64,000 bases of DNA from Anthopleura xanthogrammica (Eukaryota; Cnidaria; Anthozoa; Actiniaria; Actiniidae), in contig OZ025217.1 of NCBI GenBank assembly GCA_964019055.1, positions 4,572,617 through 4,636,616 of the forward strand. The letters are read 5' to 3'. This document shows, in pieces, positions 1 through 12,300 of this stretch. The stretch's first letter is position 1. Each line of letters starts with the position of its first letter. The notes under the pieces were generated by a model that worked only from the letters and a program-made list of their open reading frames with translations, ran no database searches and was not told the origin of the DNA. The position numbers were made by a program, and so were the translations under genes.

Positions 1-113
1 AATATGATTATCTAGTTATATGCTGTATACACATGATCATTTTCGCATCTTGGAAGCCAAACCAGCTGATCTAAGAAAAAATATTAACCAATCTGCAGAA
101 TCGAGAAAATTTA

Positions 114-308
114 CAAAACTGAGGTGTCATCCTTAGTAGCCCAGCGACTCGGGAAACGGTTATTTCCTTATTTTATTTCCCCAATCAATAATGAATATCA
201 TAGTAAATGTATACAAAATATCAAAATACTTTCCTCAAACACTAGATTTATCTCAGACATAAACTTTTAAAAGTCGATTTTCGCATGCTTCATGACACCT
301 CAGTTTTG
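114..308. mobile_element. MITE-like inverted-repeat element
   Basis: The sequence AAAACTGAGGTGTCAT near 115 recurs inverted near 292-307 as ATGACACCTCAGTTTT, about 195 bp apart, with no coding capacity between. A weaker outer inversion (AGCTGATCT near 64, AGATCAGCT near 331) may extend the element. It lies downstream of the last laminin exon visible here. Confidence 0.6.
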
Positions 309-403
309 CAATGACGTCATTCATATTTCAGATCAGCTGCATGAAAAGTGGTCATATTATGTATTTTAATTAATCCATGACAAGTGCTTTAAAAAACTCG
401 TAC

Positions 404-3367
404 CTTGCAATCAAGACAAACGCCACCTCCACTTTTGTTACCATGGATGTCAAGACTCATGCTTAGGTCGTCCACAGTTTGGTTGTAGACGCATGCATCA
501 GAATGATTGTGACAATTGCAAGCTACGACAAAAAATTTACAAATGACTGTTTGACACTAGAAAATTGCTATCAATCACTGATTAACTTGGTTTTCTCTTT
601 TTCATGTCTCCAAATGAAAACCGGTCGTCGTTTTACATACTTAGTCATCCAAGCTAAGGGTCTGGTAATGCTATCACACCAGCACTCCGGGATACTTTGT
701 TTATTTAAAAAGTGTATACGCCAAGTTCAAAAATCGTTGTCGGGCTTAAAAAGGATACATCATAAAAGACCCAAATGTGTTGTGGGTAAGGAGATAATGA
801 GGCTAATAATATGCATATTGCAGTTTTGCAGCTATCGAACATTGATTCAAGTTACCGAACAAAGCATTTTGTCACCCATTTATGTTTCTGTATGCAAACA
901 TTCCCCACATGCCCAGGATATCAACTTCCCAAAATGCCACTCCATCTTAGCTTTGATGATTTACACTTTTGAACCCGACAACGATATTTGAATTTGGTGT
1001 GGAGCCGAGCCCTTGCAAGTAACGTCAAAGTAGCTCATTTGAAGGACCAAACTAAGGAATTTCAACCTCCTGAGATTTGGAACCTATTGTTTCGTCCTCC
1101 ATTATATGCTCGCTCAGATTTACGATTAAATCAAGAGGTTCACTAGAATAAAATCTAGAATAAAATCTATAAATAGAATAAAATCTATAAAGGACTTACG
1201 TTCACAAGATACTCCAGGGTCAGCTTCCCATGGTGCTTTGCGGCCCTTTGTCCAAGGTTTCTGATTGTATAACGGACAACACATTTCACAGTTACCTCCG
1301 CACGTGTTTCCTTGACATTGGCACGCCCTCTTCTTGGTCATCTCATCTTGAGGGCATATGTTACCATTAGCGTGTCCGTTGCAGTTACAACGAGCAAGGA
1401 CCTCGATCTCACGTACCGTATAATGATGCTTGTAGAGAGAATAAAACAATAAAATTAAAAACAGTTTAATTATGACATTCAAACCAATAGGTGGGCGTAC
1501 GATGACGAATTTTTTTTTATTATTCCCTTGTTATTTAAATTGCCAACCAGAAATATGCTGGATAATCCGAACAATCCAACAAAGGAAAGTTACAAAACCT
1601 ATTGTTAAAATAGTTGGTACATTAACATCACAACTGTAACTCCTGCTTCCATATATTCAAGTTGTGAGGGAGTAAAAACTATCTATAATTACCTATTAAA
1701 AACTTTTGCAGCGATGAGCAAAGAAAAAAATTAAGGCGTATGTACTTACAAATCTGTAAGACCATTTGTCCAGAGCCAGGTGCATTTTAGAAAACGTAAA
1801 ACGGAGATTCGTAATATTAAGCCACGCCTGTTGGTGAAAAATGGCCAAAACAATCAAAAATAAATTATTGATCAATTAAATTATTCATCATCATCATCAT
1901 CTACATCTACATCTACATCTACATCTACATCTACATCTACATCTACATCTACATCTTCATCTTCATCTTCATCTTCATCTTCATCTTCATCTTCATCATC
2001 ATCATCATCATCATCATCATCTTCATCTTCATCATCATCATCATCATCATCTTCATCATCATCTTCATCTTCATCTTCATCATCATCTTCATCTTCATCT
2101 TCATCTTCATCATCATCTTCATCTTCATCTTCATCTTCATCATCATCTTCATCATCATCTTCATCTTCATCTTCATCTTCATCATCATCTTCATCTTCAT
2201 CTTCATCTTCATCTTCATCATCATCTTCATCTTCATCTTCATCTTCATCTTCATCATCATCTTCATCTTCATCTTCATCTTCATCATCATCTTCATCTTC
2301 ATCATCATCATCTTCATCTTCATCTTCATCATCATCTTCATCTTCATCTTCATCATCTTCATCTTCATCTTCATCTTCATCTTCATCATCATCATCTTCA
2401 TCTTCATCTTCATCTTCATCTTCATCATCTTCATCTTCATCTTCATCATCATCATCTTCATCTTCATCTTCATCTTCATCTTCATCATCATCATCTTCAT
2501 CTTCATCTTCATCTTCATCATCATCTTCATCATCTTCATCTTCATCATCATCTTCATCTTCATCTTCATCTTCATCTTCATCATCATCTTCATCTTCATC
2601 ATCATCATCTTCATCTTCATCTTCATCTTCATCATCTTCATCTTCATCTTCATCTTCATCATCATCATCATCTTCATCATCATCTTCATCTTCATCTTCA
2701 TCTTCATCTTCATCTTCATCATCATCTTCATCTTCATCTTCATCTTCATCTTCATCTTCATCTTCATCTTCATCTTCATCATCATCATCATCTTCATCAT
2801 CATCTTCATCTTCATCTTCATCTTCATCTTCATCATCATCTTCATCTTCATCTTCATCATCATCTTCATCTTCATCTTCATCTTCATCTTCATCTTCATC
2901 TTCATCTTCATCTTCATCATCATCTTCATCTTCATCTTCATCTTCATCTTCATCTTCATCTTCATCATCATCATCATCTTCATCTTCATCTTCATCTTCA
3001 TCTTCATCTTCATCTTCATCTTCATCTTCATCTTCATCTTCATCTTCATCTTCATCTTCATCATCTTCATCTTCATCTTCATCTTCATCTTCATCTTCAT
3101 CTTCATCTTCATCTTCATCTTCATCTTCATCTTCATCTTCATCTTCATCTTCATCTTCATCTTCATCTTCATCTTCATCTTCATCTTCATCTTCATCTTC
3201 ATCTTCATCTTCATCTTCATCTTCATCTTCATCTTCATCTTCATCTTCATCTTCATCTTCATCTTCATCTTCATCTTCATCTTCATCTTCATCTTCATCT
3301 TCATCTTCATCTTCATCTTCAGCAGCATCAGCATCAGCATCAGCATCAGTATCAGCATCAGCAGCAG

Positions 3368-3452
<85 letters not shown>

Positions 3453-6400
3453 TTCATTTTCATCATCATCATTTTCATCATCAACAACAATGATGTTTAA
3501 TATTTCTAAAGCGCCTTTTAATATATACAGCTATTTTAGAAAATGTTGAAGGGGCGAATGGCGAATGGTGATTGCATGACTGAAATGATTTGGGGACAAA
3601 AATGTTTTTTTTTTCATATTGATACCTAAACAATGCCTTCACTCATTCAACAAGACCTTAGATGGTTAGTAGTATGGTTCTTTCATCTCTTTTGCTTAGT
3701 TATTTTACCTCGTTAATAGACCCTTTTCGAATATGGCGTCTATGACGTCAAACGAGGAGTCCGAGCATGTCCCGGATGTCATGGTGATAATGATTGTGTT
3801 TTGAAATCCGGGGCATTCCAGTCCCGGATGCTGCTAGTGGAAATCATTGGGTTTCGACATCCGGGACATTCTTATTCTCCTCGTTTGACGTCATAGACGC
3901 CATATTCGAAAAGGGCCTATCGCCAACCGCCGTTTGCCCCTTCAACCTTTTTTAAAATAGATGTATGTATATGATCAAATGCGATTTCATTCCGGTGAAC
4001 AGCACTAGTAGTATGGAGGGCCCCGGGTTGGGCCCTTGCATTAACGGTGTTAGGTTTGGAGAGAGGTTGATATTACGACTGAGACTCAGTAATAACTAGC
4101 TGCGTAGGCCAGATAATGCTGGCCTAGCTGATAGACGTTTCTTCCTTCTCTCCAGTTCTAAGTCCTTCTGATCACCTGATGTCTACATGTCACACTACTC
4201 GTCAATTGATTGCTCTTACCAAAAGTCCTGGTGAATGCGAATTTACTGTGCCATCTCCTCGTAGACGACCATTCAATTCTACGTTTACCTTAAAAATCCA
4301 AAATCCTCGAATTAGAATGCGTAGAAAGAACGCGTATTTTTTTCGTAATTTATTGCATATTTATCACACACAGAGATATGAACTACAATCATTGTGATGC
4401 ACCGTTCTCAAAATTATCTCGAATGCCGAGGCTAACATGGAACACAAAAGAAATGTCACAAATTCCATCGAGAAAAAGTGTGATTTCTTTTGTGTTTCAT
4501 GTTGGCCTCGCATCCAAGATAATTTTGAGAACGGTGCATTTTGTAATCAAAACGCGTAGTTGTGGTTAAAATTTCCAAAGCAGCAGTGCATTACGGCTTC
4601 AGAATGGCTTAGAGCAGATTTCGTATGAAAGCCTGTGAAAAGCTTACGGCACGAACGCGGTCGGGACAAAAAATTAATCCAATCAAAAACCTAGAAAACA
4701 TCACGTAAGCGGCAAAGCACGCTTTCTTCATCCAATCAAATGAACGAAACACAGCGCGGACACGGCACTAATTAAGTACACCAGACGAATCACATTAAGC
4801 CAGAGAAAAATCAGCCAATCAAAATTCTAGAAAACATCACGGTCGCGGCAAGGCACGCACACGGCACTGAACTTTTCATAGTCATACGAAATCTGCTCTA
4901 AGGGTGTAATGTATGATACGTACCGTTTCATTATAATCCAGTGCATCGTATAGATCATAATGCTGACATAGCACCCGATCGACCCTATCAATAGGAACGC
5001 CTTTCGAGTAATGAGTCTCCCCAAAAACTGATGGGCACTCTGTTGTCTCAGGATGTGATACAAGGTAATGGTAGTGATCGAAGGTGGCACCGTAGTTATT
5101 CGACCTGGAAATTGCGATAGCACCTGGACGTTGATGGTCACCAAATGTTAGCTTTATTTGGTAAGCGAAAAACATCTGGAAAAAAAAAGGTAGTTAGATA
5201 AGCCACATCATCACTGTCGTTAAACGGGTCACCTGTCAAGATGCATGGCTGTAGCCGCATTGAACGCAATATTATACAATATATCAGGCTATTCGTGTAG
5301 TTGCTCTGTGAAGTTGTCCTTAACTTCAAAATGCTCCTTTTTTACACGCAATAATATCGCGATGTTGACTTTTGATGTATCTTAATGGAGGGGCGGATCC
5401 AGAAATTTGCAAATGACAAAAAGTAACGATAGTGACGTCATCAATAATCTTGATCTGACTTTCTTGTTTGTTTACGTTTATTAAGGGGATGTCCGGTGTA
5501 ACAATGGAACCCCTCTGAATCCGCTCCTGTTAACCGATGGGAATCAAGTATAGTGCACCTGTAGCATTTATGCTACTACCTTACTAATAGACCTATTCGG
5601 CTTGGGCGTAATGTTTTCCCATTTCAGACCACGTGTCATTCCCCAGAGTATCATTTCATTGTTTCACGGTTGCGCATGAGAAGACACATGAATATGGATA
5701 CAACTCAAACAAAGAATCTTATTCTGAAGAGAATGACACGTGGTCTGAAATGGGAAAACATTACACCCAAGCCGAATAGGTCTATTGCATGCGTTTCTGA
5801 CAAAATTATACAGCTCTTTTTTAGTTTCGGCAGTTCAATTCTAAAACGCTAACACGTGTTTGAACGATAGAAGACTCCAGTGTGACAATATAACCCAATA
5901 GCGCCCTCTTGTCTTGTCGGTTTCTTGAAATTCAAATTTTCCCATATATTTTTTTAACTATACGTTAGACTAAGTGATTTGGAAACTGGGATTTTTCAGT
6001 AGAATCTTTCGATGGATAAGTGAAACCTGAGAGTCAAGAACTCTGAAATTTACTGACCAAATTTGTAGACTTTTGAATTCGCTGAAATTTAAGCAAGAAA
6101 TGAACGAGATTTGGACTTACATTTAGGACCCCGATGCATAAATGCCTTTTTAATACTCATATTCAATTAAGTACAACAGCAGTCCACCGATTCTAAACTA
6201 TTAGTGTTAGAATTTCTGTAGAATCTCTCGATGGATAAGTGAAATCTGAGAGTCAAGAACTCTGAAATTTACTGACCAAATTTGTAGACTTTTGAATTTG
6301 CTGAAATTTAAGCAAGAATTGAACGAGATTTGGACTTACATTTAGGACCCCGATGCATAAATGCCTTTTTAATGCTCATATTCAATTAAGTACAACAGCA

Positions 6401-7070
6401 GTCCACCGATTCTAAATTGTTAGTGTTAGAATCACTAAAACAGATTCATAGGTAACAATGGCAATGGAAAAAGAAAATTGCATGAGCCAAACTTGAAAAA
6501 ATAAGCAGCGTTATAAAGCTTTTAAAGGACAGGACTGATAAAACGGTTCACGGATTAAAGAACTACAGAAATGAAAGACATTGGAAATATACATGACATG
6601 CTGCACAACGTTTCGAGGAACTTCCATTTTCACTTTCATATACTTTCTTATTGATCAGTTTTGTCCTGTTTGGATTCAATTTCGTATTTCACACTTTCGC
6701 CACATATTAGCATTTAGAGCTGAAGTCCATTGTAAATCTAACCAAATACCTGCTGAAGGTCGATTTCTATGTAAGCCTTGTCTTTTTCAGAAGACGTTCT
6801 CGCTGTCGATTGCCAAAAGGTTCCCATAGATCCATCAAGCATGTAGGCCGGTGGATGAGAGTAATTTCCATCGTTGGCATTACACGTATACTCAATCCTT
6901 TGCTGTGGAAGTAACGTAGTATCTTGAATCCTGAAATATGTTTCTGCAGGAGAGCCGCAAGTAATGTTTGCTGTAACTCGTTTTCTAAACGCTGCATTGA
7001 ACGGATCTTGTCCATCAGCGAACAGAAAAGTTCCAAAAAGCAGCAGCACCGTAAGAAAATATGCTTTCAT
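404..7070 (-). CDS. Laminin subunit alpha-like, 5' part of gene (partial)
   Basis: Five exons join in frame on the minus strand: 6750-7070, 4924-5175, 1750-1827, 1200-1428 and 404-522 (333 codons so far). The start at 7070 opens a signal peptide with the hydrophobic core FLTVLLLFGTFLF. A laminin N-terminal (LN) domain follows at about residues 22-225, with the family signatures NITCG, DGSMGTFWQS and RPGAIAISRSNNYGATF. The short exon 1750-1827 supplies the expected NITNLRF segment. The fourth exon begins the laminin EGF repeats (CNCNGHA, then the alpha-type GNCEMCCPLYNQKPW), and the fifth carries CNCHNHSDAC and GGGVCLDCK. Secreted laminin alpha chains assemble with beta and gamma chains in basement membranes, and the LN domain drives network polymerisation. 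The CC-P-x-YNQ-PW and GGGVC patterns favour an alpha chain over beta, gamma or netrin. Junction phases are 0, 0, 0 and 1, all consistent. The remainder lies beyond the left edge. Confidence 0.86.
718..1000. mobile_element. MITE-like element, family B (laminin intron 4)
   Basis: Imperfect inverted termini of about 34 bp contain ATCGTTGTCGGG at about 738 and its complement CCCGACAACGAT near 973. A related copy, with its interior inverted relative to this one, lies in an MCTP intron at about 17122-17350. Confidence 0.6.
1009..1110. mobile_element. Fragment of a recurrent short nonautonomous repeat (family C)
   Basis: It holds the paired motifs seen repeatedly in this window: CCCTTGCA, a 'GCTCAatTTGgAgG'-like block, 'TTTCAAnCTCCTGAGA' and 'GGAACCTATTGTTT'. 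Other copies are near 34899, 43289, 44505, 44965 and 57488. No coding potential. Confidence 0.5.
1885..3488. repeat. Giant compound microsatellite, mainly (TTCATC)n
   Basis: About 1.6 kb within laminin intron 2. Blocks run in order: CATCTA hexamers to about 1952, TTCATC hexamers interspersed with extra ATC triplets to about 3320, a short AGCATC block, then nearly pure ATC to about 3480. The right-hand TTCATC block (about 3070-3318) is almost perfectly uniform. The long Met/Lys reading frame across it on the minus strand is an artefact of the repeat. Confidence 0.97.
3717..3920. mobile_element. MITE-like element, family D
   Basis: Long terminal inverted repeats begin TAGACCCTTTTCGAATATGG and end with the complement (AAAAGGGCCTAT), each extending through GACGTCAAACGAGGAG. 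The interior repeats CCGGGAC/CCGGAT-type words. TA at both ends would fit Tc1/mariner-type target duplication. A second copy is at 57628-57880. Located in laminin intron 2. Confidence 0.75.
4391..4547. mobile_element. Hairpin-forming MITE-like element
   Basis: Inverted arms of about 60 bp: GCACCGTTCTCAAAATTATC near 4399 and its complement GATAATTTTGAGAACGGTGC near 4518, continuing imperfectly through AACATGGAACACAAAAGAAA. The central loop is short, so the whole element could fold as one hairpin. Confidence 0.7.
4608..4902. mobile_element. MITE-like element abutting laminin exon 2
   Basis: Terminal inverted repeats of about 20 bp, CTTAGAGCAGATTTCGTATG at 4608 and CATACGAAATCTGCTCTAAG ending at 4902. 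Inside, a CCAATCAAAA..CTAGAAAACATCACG unit occurs twice in direct orientation. Its right end is about 21 bp from the donor of the laminin exon ending at 4924. Confidence 0.75.
5389..5528. mobile_element. MITE-like element, 'GCGGATCCAG' family
   Basis: GAGGGGCGGATCCAG at the left is matched by CTGAATCCGCTCCT at the right, about 140 bp apart. A related pair of ends occurs at 26437-26588. Located in laminin intron 1. Confidence 0.5.
5586..5786. mobile_element. MITE-like element with ~55-bp inverted termini
   Basis: AATAGACCTATTCGGCTTGG at the left and CCAAGCCGAATAGGTCTATT at the right are exact complements. The arms continue through GTTTTCCCATTTCAGACCACGTGTCATTC with one or two mismatches. A related element with the CCCATTTCAGACCACGTG core lies at 45017-45183. 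Confidence 0.8.
5992..6429. repeat. 219-bp direct tandem duplication
   Basis: The block starting GTAGAATCT(T/C)TCGATGG is repeated head-to-tail with a 219-bp period (6001 and 6220 are equivalent positions) and only a few substitutions. It lies in laminin intron 1 and has no open frame. The low divergence implies a recent duplication. Confidence 0.85.
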
Positions 7071-9307
7071 AGTGTTTTTGGAAGTAGTGTGCCCTAATCG
7101 GGCATAAAACTTAATAACGACACTGAATTTCGAAACTTTCTCAGCCTCTATGCTATTTTTAAAGATGCAAAAGTGGTTTTGGCTAAAATTTCAAGAATTC
7201 TTTAAATACATAAATAATTTATTATTATGAGAATGCCAAGCGACGCTTGTCCCAAAAATGAGGACTTCTTCCATACTTAAGCGACCACAAACCAAAGTCC
7301 AAAAGAAAAGTCATTTTTGAAGAAACCAGACTTGAAAAATATCACAGAGTGCAGTTCCAAGAGGAAAAAGCAAAAACCTTTAGTTCGTCAGTTGATTAGA
7401 TTTGCATTTGCTAAATCATGCTTGCATCAGACGTTTTTGTGATATTTGTCAGTCTATAATATTGACATAAGAAATTGAAATTAAGATGCTTTTTTTTACA
7501 AAATAAAGTTTTCTCTGAGAAGAGCTCATCAATGGGTTTCCAGGCCAACATTAGCCAATATAGCAGTTGAACAGAAATATAATTACTTGCATTACTCGCA
7601 ATAATCAATAATTACATCACCAGGCAGCTCTTTCAGTAACAAAATGTACAAATTACTCCTGAATTTTGAAAGTATAATTTTTCAAAATCTCACCTTGGCC
7701 TGAAATTGGCAAGGACTTTTATTACTAAAGAAAAAATCAAGGAAATATTTTTAATGGAATTAATTATCATCTATTTTTAGAATGATTATATTTTTACTTT
7801 GATAACTAAGACCTCAAAAAGCAGCTCTTCAAGCAGCGTGCAAACTCATAATATCCATCGCCATCATATATGACTGGCAGCATTCGGGCAACTCGAACTG
7901 TGATTGGTTCTCTGGTCATCAAGTGTTCCACCGAAGACGGTTCTTGAAGCTGATCGCTTCACTGCTTCAGTAACAGCTGAAATGAAACTGATACGGAAAA
8001 TTATTAGAAATTCCCTAGATTTGCCCCACTGAATTTTAGGGCCCTATCGAAATACTCCTTAGAGACACTGGCTCCCTGTCTAAATATTACAATAAATAGA
8101 TGCCCTATTTCGAGCTTGCAGGTGTCGTCGTTAGGCTCCTTTAATGCCCTCAGAGCTGATTGGCTCCAGTATATAAGTAATCCTCAATGAATCCACTCTA
8201 GTTTGTGTTAAAGAGGAATCGATCTTAATGACTGTATTTATTCAGTCATTAGACTTGCATTTAGGAAGGTTTCTAATGCCCACGAAAAAGAAAATTATAA
8301 CATACTAAAACATAAAATCGTATCCCTAAGAAAGAAACATGAAGTAGTAATAAAAAACACCTTGATCTGAGGTTCTTTTCAGATAAATACTTCAAACTAG
8401 TTTATAGGTTAACATGCAGTGAGATGAGAAGCTTGCGACTGATCTTGGTAACGCAATTTAGTTGTGTCCCGTCACGCAATTTGCACGAACTGAACAGCAA
8501 AGAAAATTACATTCTGAGCAGCTAAACGCCTTTGAAACATTTACGATGGAGAAAACAAAAGCTCGTCTTTACGAAGAAGCTGTGTCCGGCGATACAATTA
8601 AGACCAGACTTTTTTTTTTAATGATGCATTAAAGAAAAGCAGGGAAATGGGAGATGAAATGTAAATAGAGGAAAATCGACAAAATAGTTGGCCTTATGGA
8701 CTCGAAGTTTATGACTGATGTACATGTAAATTAAGTAATGTTCATATTGAGTCATGAATGTAAAAAAAAAACTCCCTAAAGAAAGTCGAAGGCTTTAGGT
8801 ATTCCTTTATGCATAGTATGGGAGGTTATACTGAAGCGTTCTATAGAATGTTATGCTTGGGTAGGATAATTACAGCTTACAATAACCGCTATTTTGTGGA
8901 TTTATATAACACTCCAAAAACCCTTAACTCATTTGCCATTGTAGCTTTATAGTCATGTCATTAAATATTAACAGCCCAAACCATCAACCTGCCGTGGAAC
9001 CTGCAGTTTTGACAACGACAGAAAGCATGATATCAGTTTATAACGCTGTAAAATAATTCCTAACCACCCTAAAATTTCACTACAAAATATATATTTTTAG
9101 TTATTAGACGAATGTGGTATTAGAAAACACTTTGATGACCATTTAATGTTATTTTGAAGTGGCGAATTGTTATATTTATCGACTATGTAAGTTAATTGTT
9201 TATAAACAAGGCCAGCGGATGCACCCAAAACCCGCCAACCGACGCTACATTTAGTGCGCAAGAACTCTGCGCACCTTCATTACAGCTGAGTCTATTAAGC
9301 AGCAAAG
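7071..9307. other. Intergenic divergent spacer between laminin and MCTP genes
   Basis: About 2.2 kb between two start codons on opposite strands, so it should contain both promoters. I see no conserved core promoter element that I can place confidently, no long inverted repeat, and no open frame with recognisable homology. Confidence 0.5.
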
Positions 9308-12300
9308 ATGTCGGACGACGAAGTGCGAGGTTATAGCTCGATATTTCTTAAATTTCTTAATATTTTTCTTAGTATTCTTACTCCGTTTTAACTTTAATGT
9401 CTAGGAGTAAAGTTCAGCGTCCTTGATTCGTGTTTTTGAACCTTTCAGATGCCGACTCACCAAGTGGAAAGAAGCGCTTCTTCAGCTTGAAGAGAAAGAA
9501 GGGCGGTCGTGGTGGTAGGAAACCGAATAAGTCAAAATCCATGCCACATCTTGTTGATCTACGAATGTTTTCTAACGGCAACAAGCATACTGATCATACT
9601 GTTACTTTTTCTCAATCAGCTAAAGGAACGTCTGCTGAGCCTGGAGCTTTGCAAGCGACTTCTCAACCTGCAAGCGAAGCAGGTTCGGTAGTTGAATGCA
9701 CGGCAACCGATGTTTCTCCCGGGTCAACGGTAAGAAATGTATTGTTTTTATAAATTTTCTTTCACCGTACAATGAAATGTAATTTAATTTTCATATGAGG
9801 AGCCCTAGAATTCTCAGAAACTCGAGATGAGTCTAGAGAGGGCGAGCGACGTTGTATATTCAGACAACAACAACATGTAAACAGACTGTTGAAACCCAGG
9901 TCCCAATTCAGAACTCTTAAGGGTTTTCCCTACAAACTTGAAGAGCGTATCTTTATTGAAACTCATGATTGTTTTGCAGGCTGGCGATGTTGCCAAAGCC
10001 GGAAAATGCGCTTTCTTCGCTCTTGATGTTGAGCTGAAGGAGGGCAAGGACTTGGCTGCTCGGGATAAAACAGGTACTTGCATGATCACATATGTAAAAA
10101 TAAGCGTACCTTTTTAAATTCTAAACTAAATAACCCGTAAATTTTCGTGTTCATTTCATGTATCTAAACTATAAACGTAAGAAAGAATATATGATACTTG
10201 TTTAGTTTAAATGATTTCTGTGTTATGATTTTAAAGATAAATTAAATTTATAAACACATAATTTTAAAGCCAACAACATGATAACCTAAGCATGAAATTA
10301 TAACCTCCATTAATTACTGTAGAAACATAAATAACTGGACGTATAAAAAGCCAACTCAAAGCTAAAAAGTAGACCACTTGTTGCACCAAACATAGGCTTG
10401 TAAACAACATTGAATTAACAAAATTCCTATTGCATAATTTATTGCATTTAAAAGTCAGCTAAAGTTACATCTTTTATGCTATAATTTAACTAATAAATGA
10501 GATGTACAGTTCTTTTAACTAATATCCTACAGCCAATTTTTTTACCTAAAGCATTTTCATCTTTTTAAAATACTACAACAAATCTTATAATTTTAACTTT
10601 TAATAAATTGTGCTTGCATAATGACACTAAATAAACAAGAATATGAGTTAGTTATATGATAAATATAATTTTATGAAAATAGTGTTAGGAAATGCTCACA
10701 TTAATTATATTTTACTCAAACATGAATTCTAAAATTTTGCCTTAACCCAAGTCACATGTTATTAAATATAGATACAATTAGTTTTACACTTTAGGATGCA
10801 GAATTCCTTGAAATAGAACTAGAATATTCAAAACATACTCAACTAATAATTGTCAATATATTAATCTGTGGCATTTTATTGGCTAAGAAGTCCAAGCTGT
10901 CATAAAAACATCTTAAATGAGCAGGTTCTTACAGGTGACTCAAAATGCTAAGCAACAAATTGGGTGGAACCTTAAATTTAATAGAAAAGGGAAATGAGTT
11001 GAAAATGTTCAAAAATCTAGAAAATCATTATATAAAATATATAAATGCTACTTTATAATGTATAATAGTTTGTGAAATAACTTGTTATTGAAAATGTAGA
11101 ATATATTTTATTCTCATTTATAATTTTATTATTTCAGTCTCAAATGTAAATTCACTATTGATGCTTCATTTTATGTTTATGAATCTTAAATTTAGTTCAT
11201 AAAAATTACTGTGCATACATTTTAAGAATTTATTTACAAAGTAATTCAAATTGAATCTGGAAATGCTATATTTAATGTGTATTTGCCCTTCACACTCAAA
11301 TTATGATATTTTATGCTAACTTATTATTCTTGTGCTTCTTAACTTTTCTTTTCTTCCATTTCTCTTTTTACTAAACTTTTCATGAGGTTTTAAATCATAA
11401 CAGGACCTGATCTGCAGTTGGTAAGACTGTGTATTATAAAGGATTAAATAACAAATCTTAAACTATAACGAATATATTATTTTCAAGATTGAATATGTTG
11501 ATAATTTTTTTGCTGTTATACAACCTATAAAGTATATTTAATCCTTTAGAAAGTAAATTTTAAATTTTAAAATTCCAGGTGACAAAATGTCTTGAAAAAC
11601 CTTTTTCTTTAAATAAATTTATTTTAAAGACTCAGATTGTTAAAAAAAATAAAACTGCAGGATGTAAAATATTGTTTTGTTGTATTCCTTTGACAAGGGG
11701 ATAATATGATAAAGGTACTAAAAATACATTATGTACCAGCTAATAAGTCATTAGAAAAAAAAAGAATAAATAAACAACAAAACAAAACAATATTTTAACA
11801 TCCATTGCATTGATAATAAATGCTAACGTTTTTTAATATAAACTTATTTGGTAACAGACACCTACCACGTGGAATTCGAAGATGATGGGCTTTATCTTAA
11901 AAATGTCCAACGTACAGGTTTGATAAACTTAAACTTAAAAGAAATAAAAATATAAAAACAATAAATACTTAACAAATAAAATTATATTTAAATCATTGAG
12001 TCTCAACCTTTTCATTAAATTTTATGAGTATATAAACCCATTTAAACATTTAAAAAAATATAAATTACTGCTAAATGTTCCTTTTTGTGATTATAAAATG
12101 TTTAAAAATAAATACTTAAAATGCATTGAATAAACTTGAACTTTCATAAACAATTTTGAAAGGCCTAAATGGTTTAAATCTTAATAAAAAACTTCAAAAT
12201 GTTTTTCTGTAAACAAAGTTGTGAGCCAATATAAAATCCTCATAAAAATAAAATTTATTAAAAAATAAGAGACCAATTTAAAGATGATATACTGTATTCA

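Noticed and set aside
479..991. 170-codon plus-strand frame
   Set aside because: It overlaps a laminin exon on the opposite strand and a MITE, with no protein-like features.
1949..3490. Long minus-strand frame of Met/Lys repeats
   Set aside because: It is the translation of the TTCATC/ATC microsatellite. Real laminin exons lie on either side and splice around it.
8546..8632. Short frame beginning MEKTKARLYEEAVSGD upstream of MCTP
   Set aside because: Only 28 codons, running into a poly-T stretch, with no donor I can support. Too short to call.
11403..11419. 17-nt microexon in the large MCTP intron (CAG before, GTAAGA after)
   Set aside because: It would enter in phase 1 and leave in phase 0, incompatible with both the cassette at 11858 and the exon at 12405.
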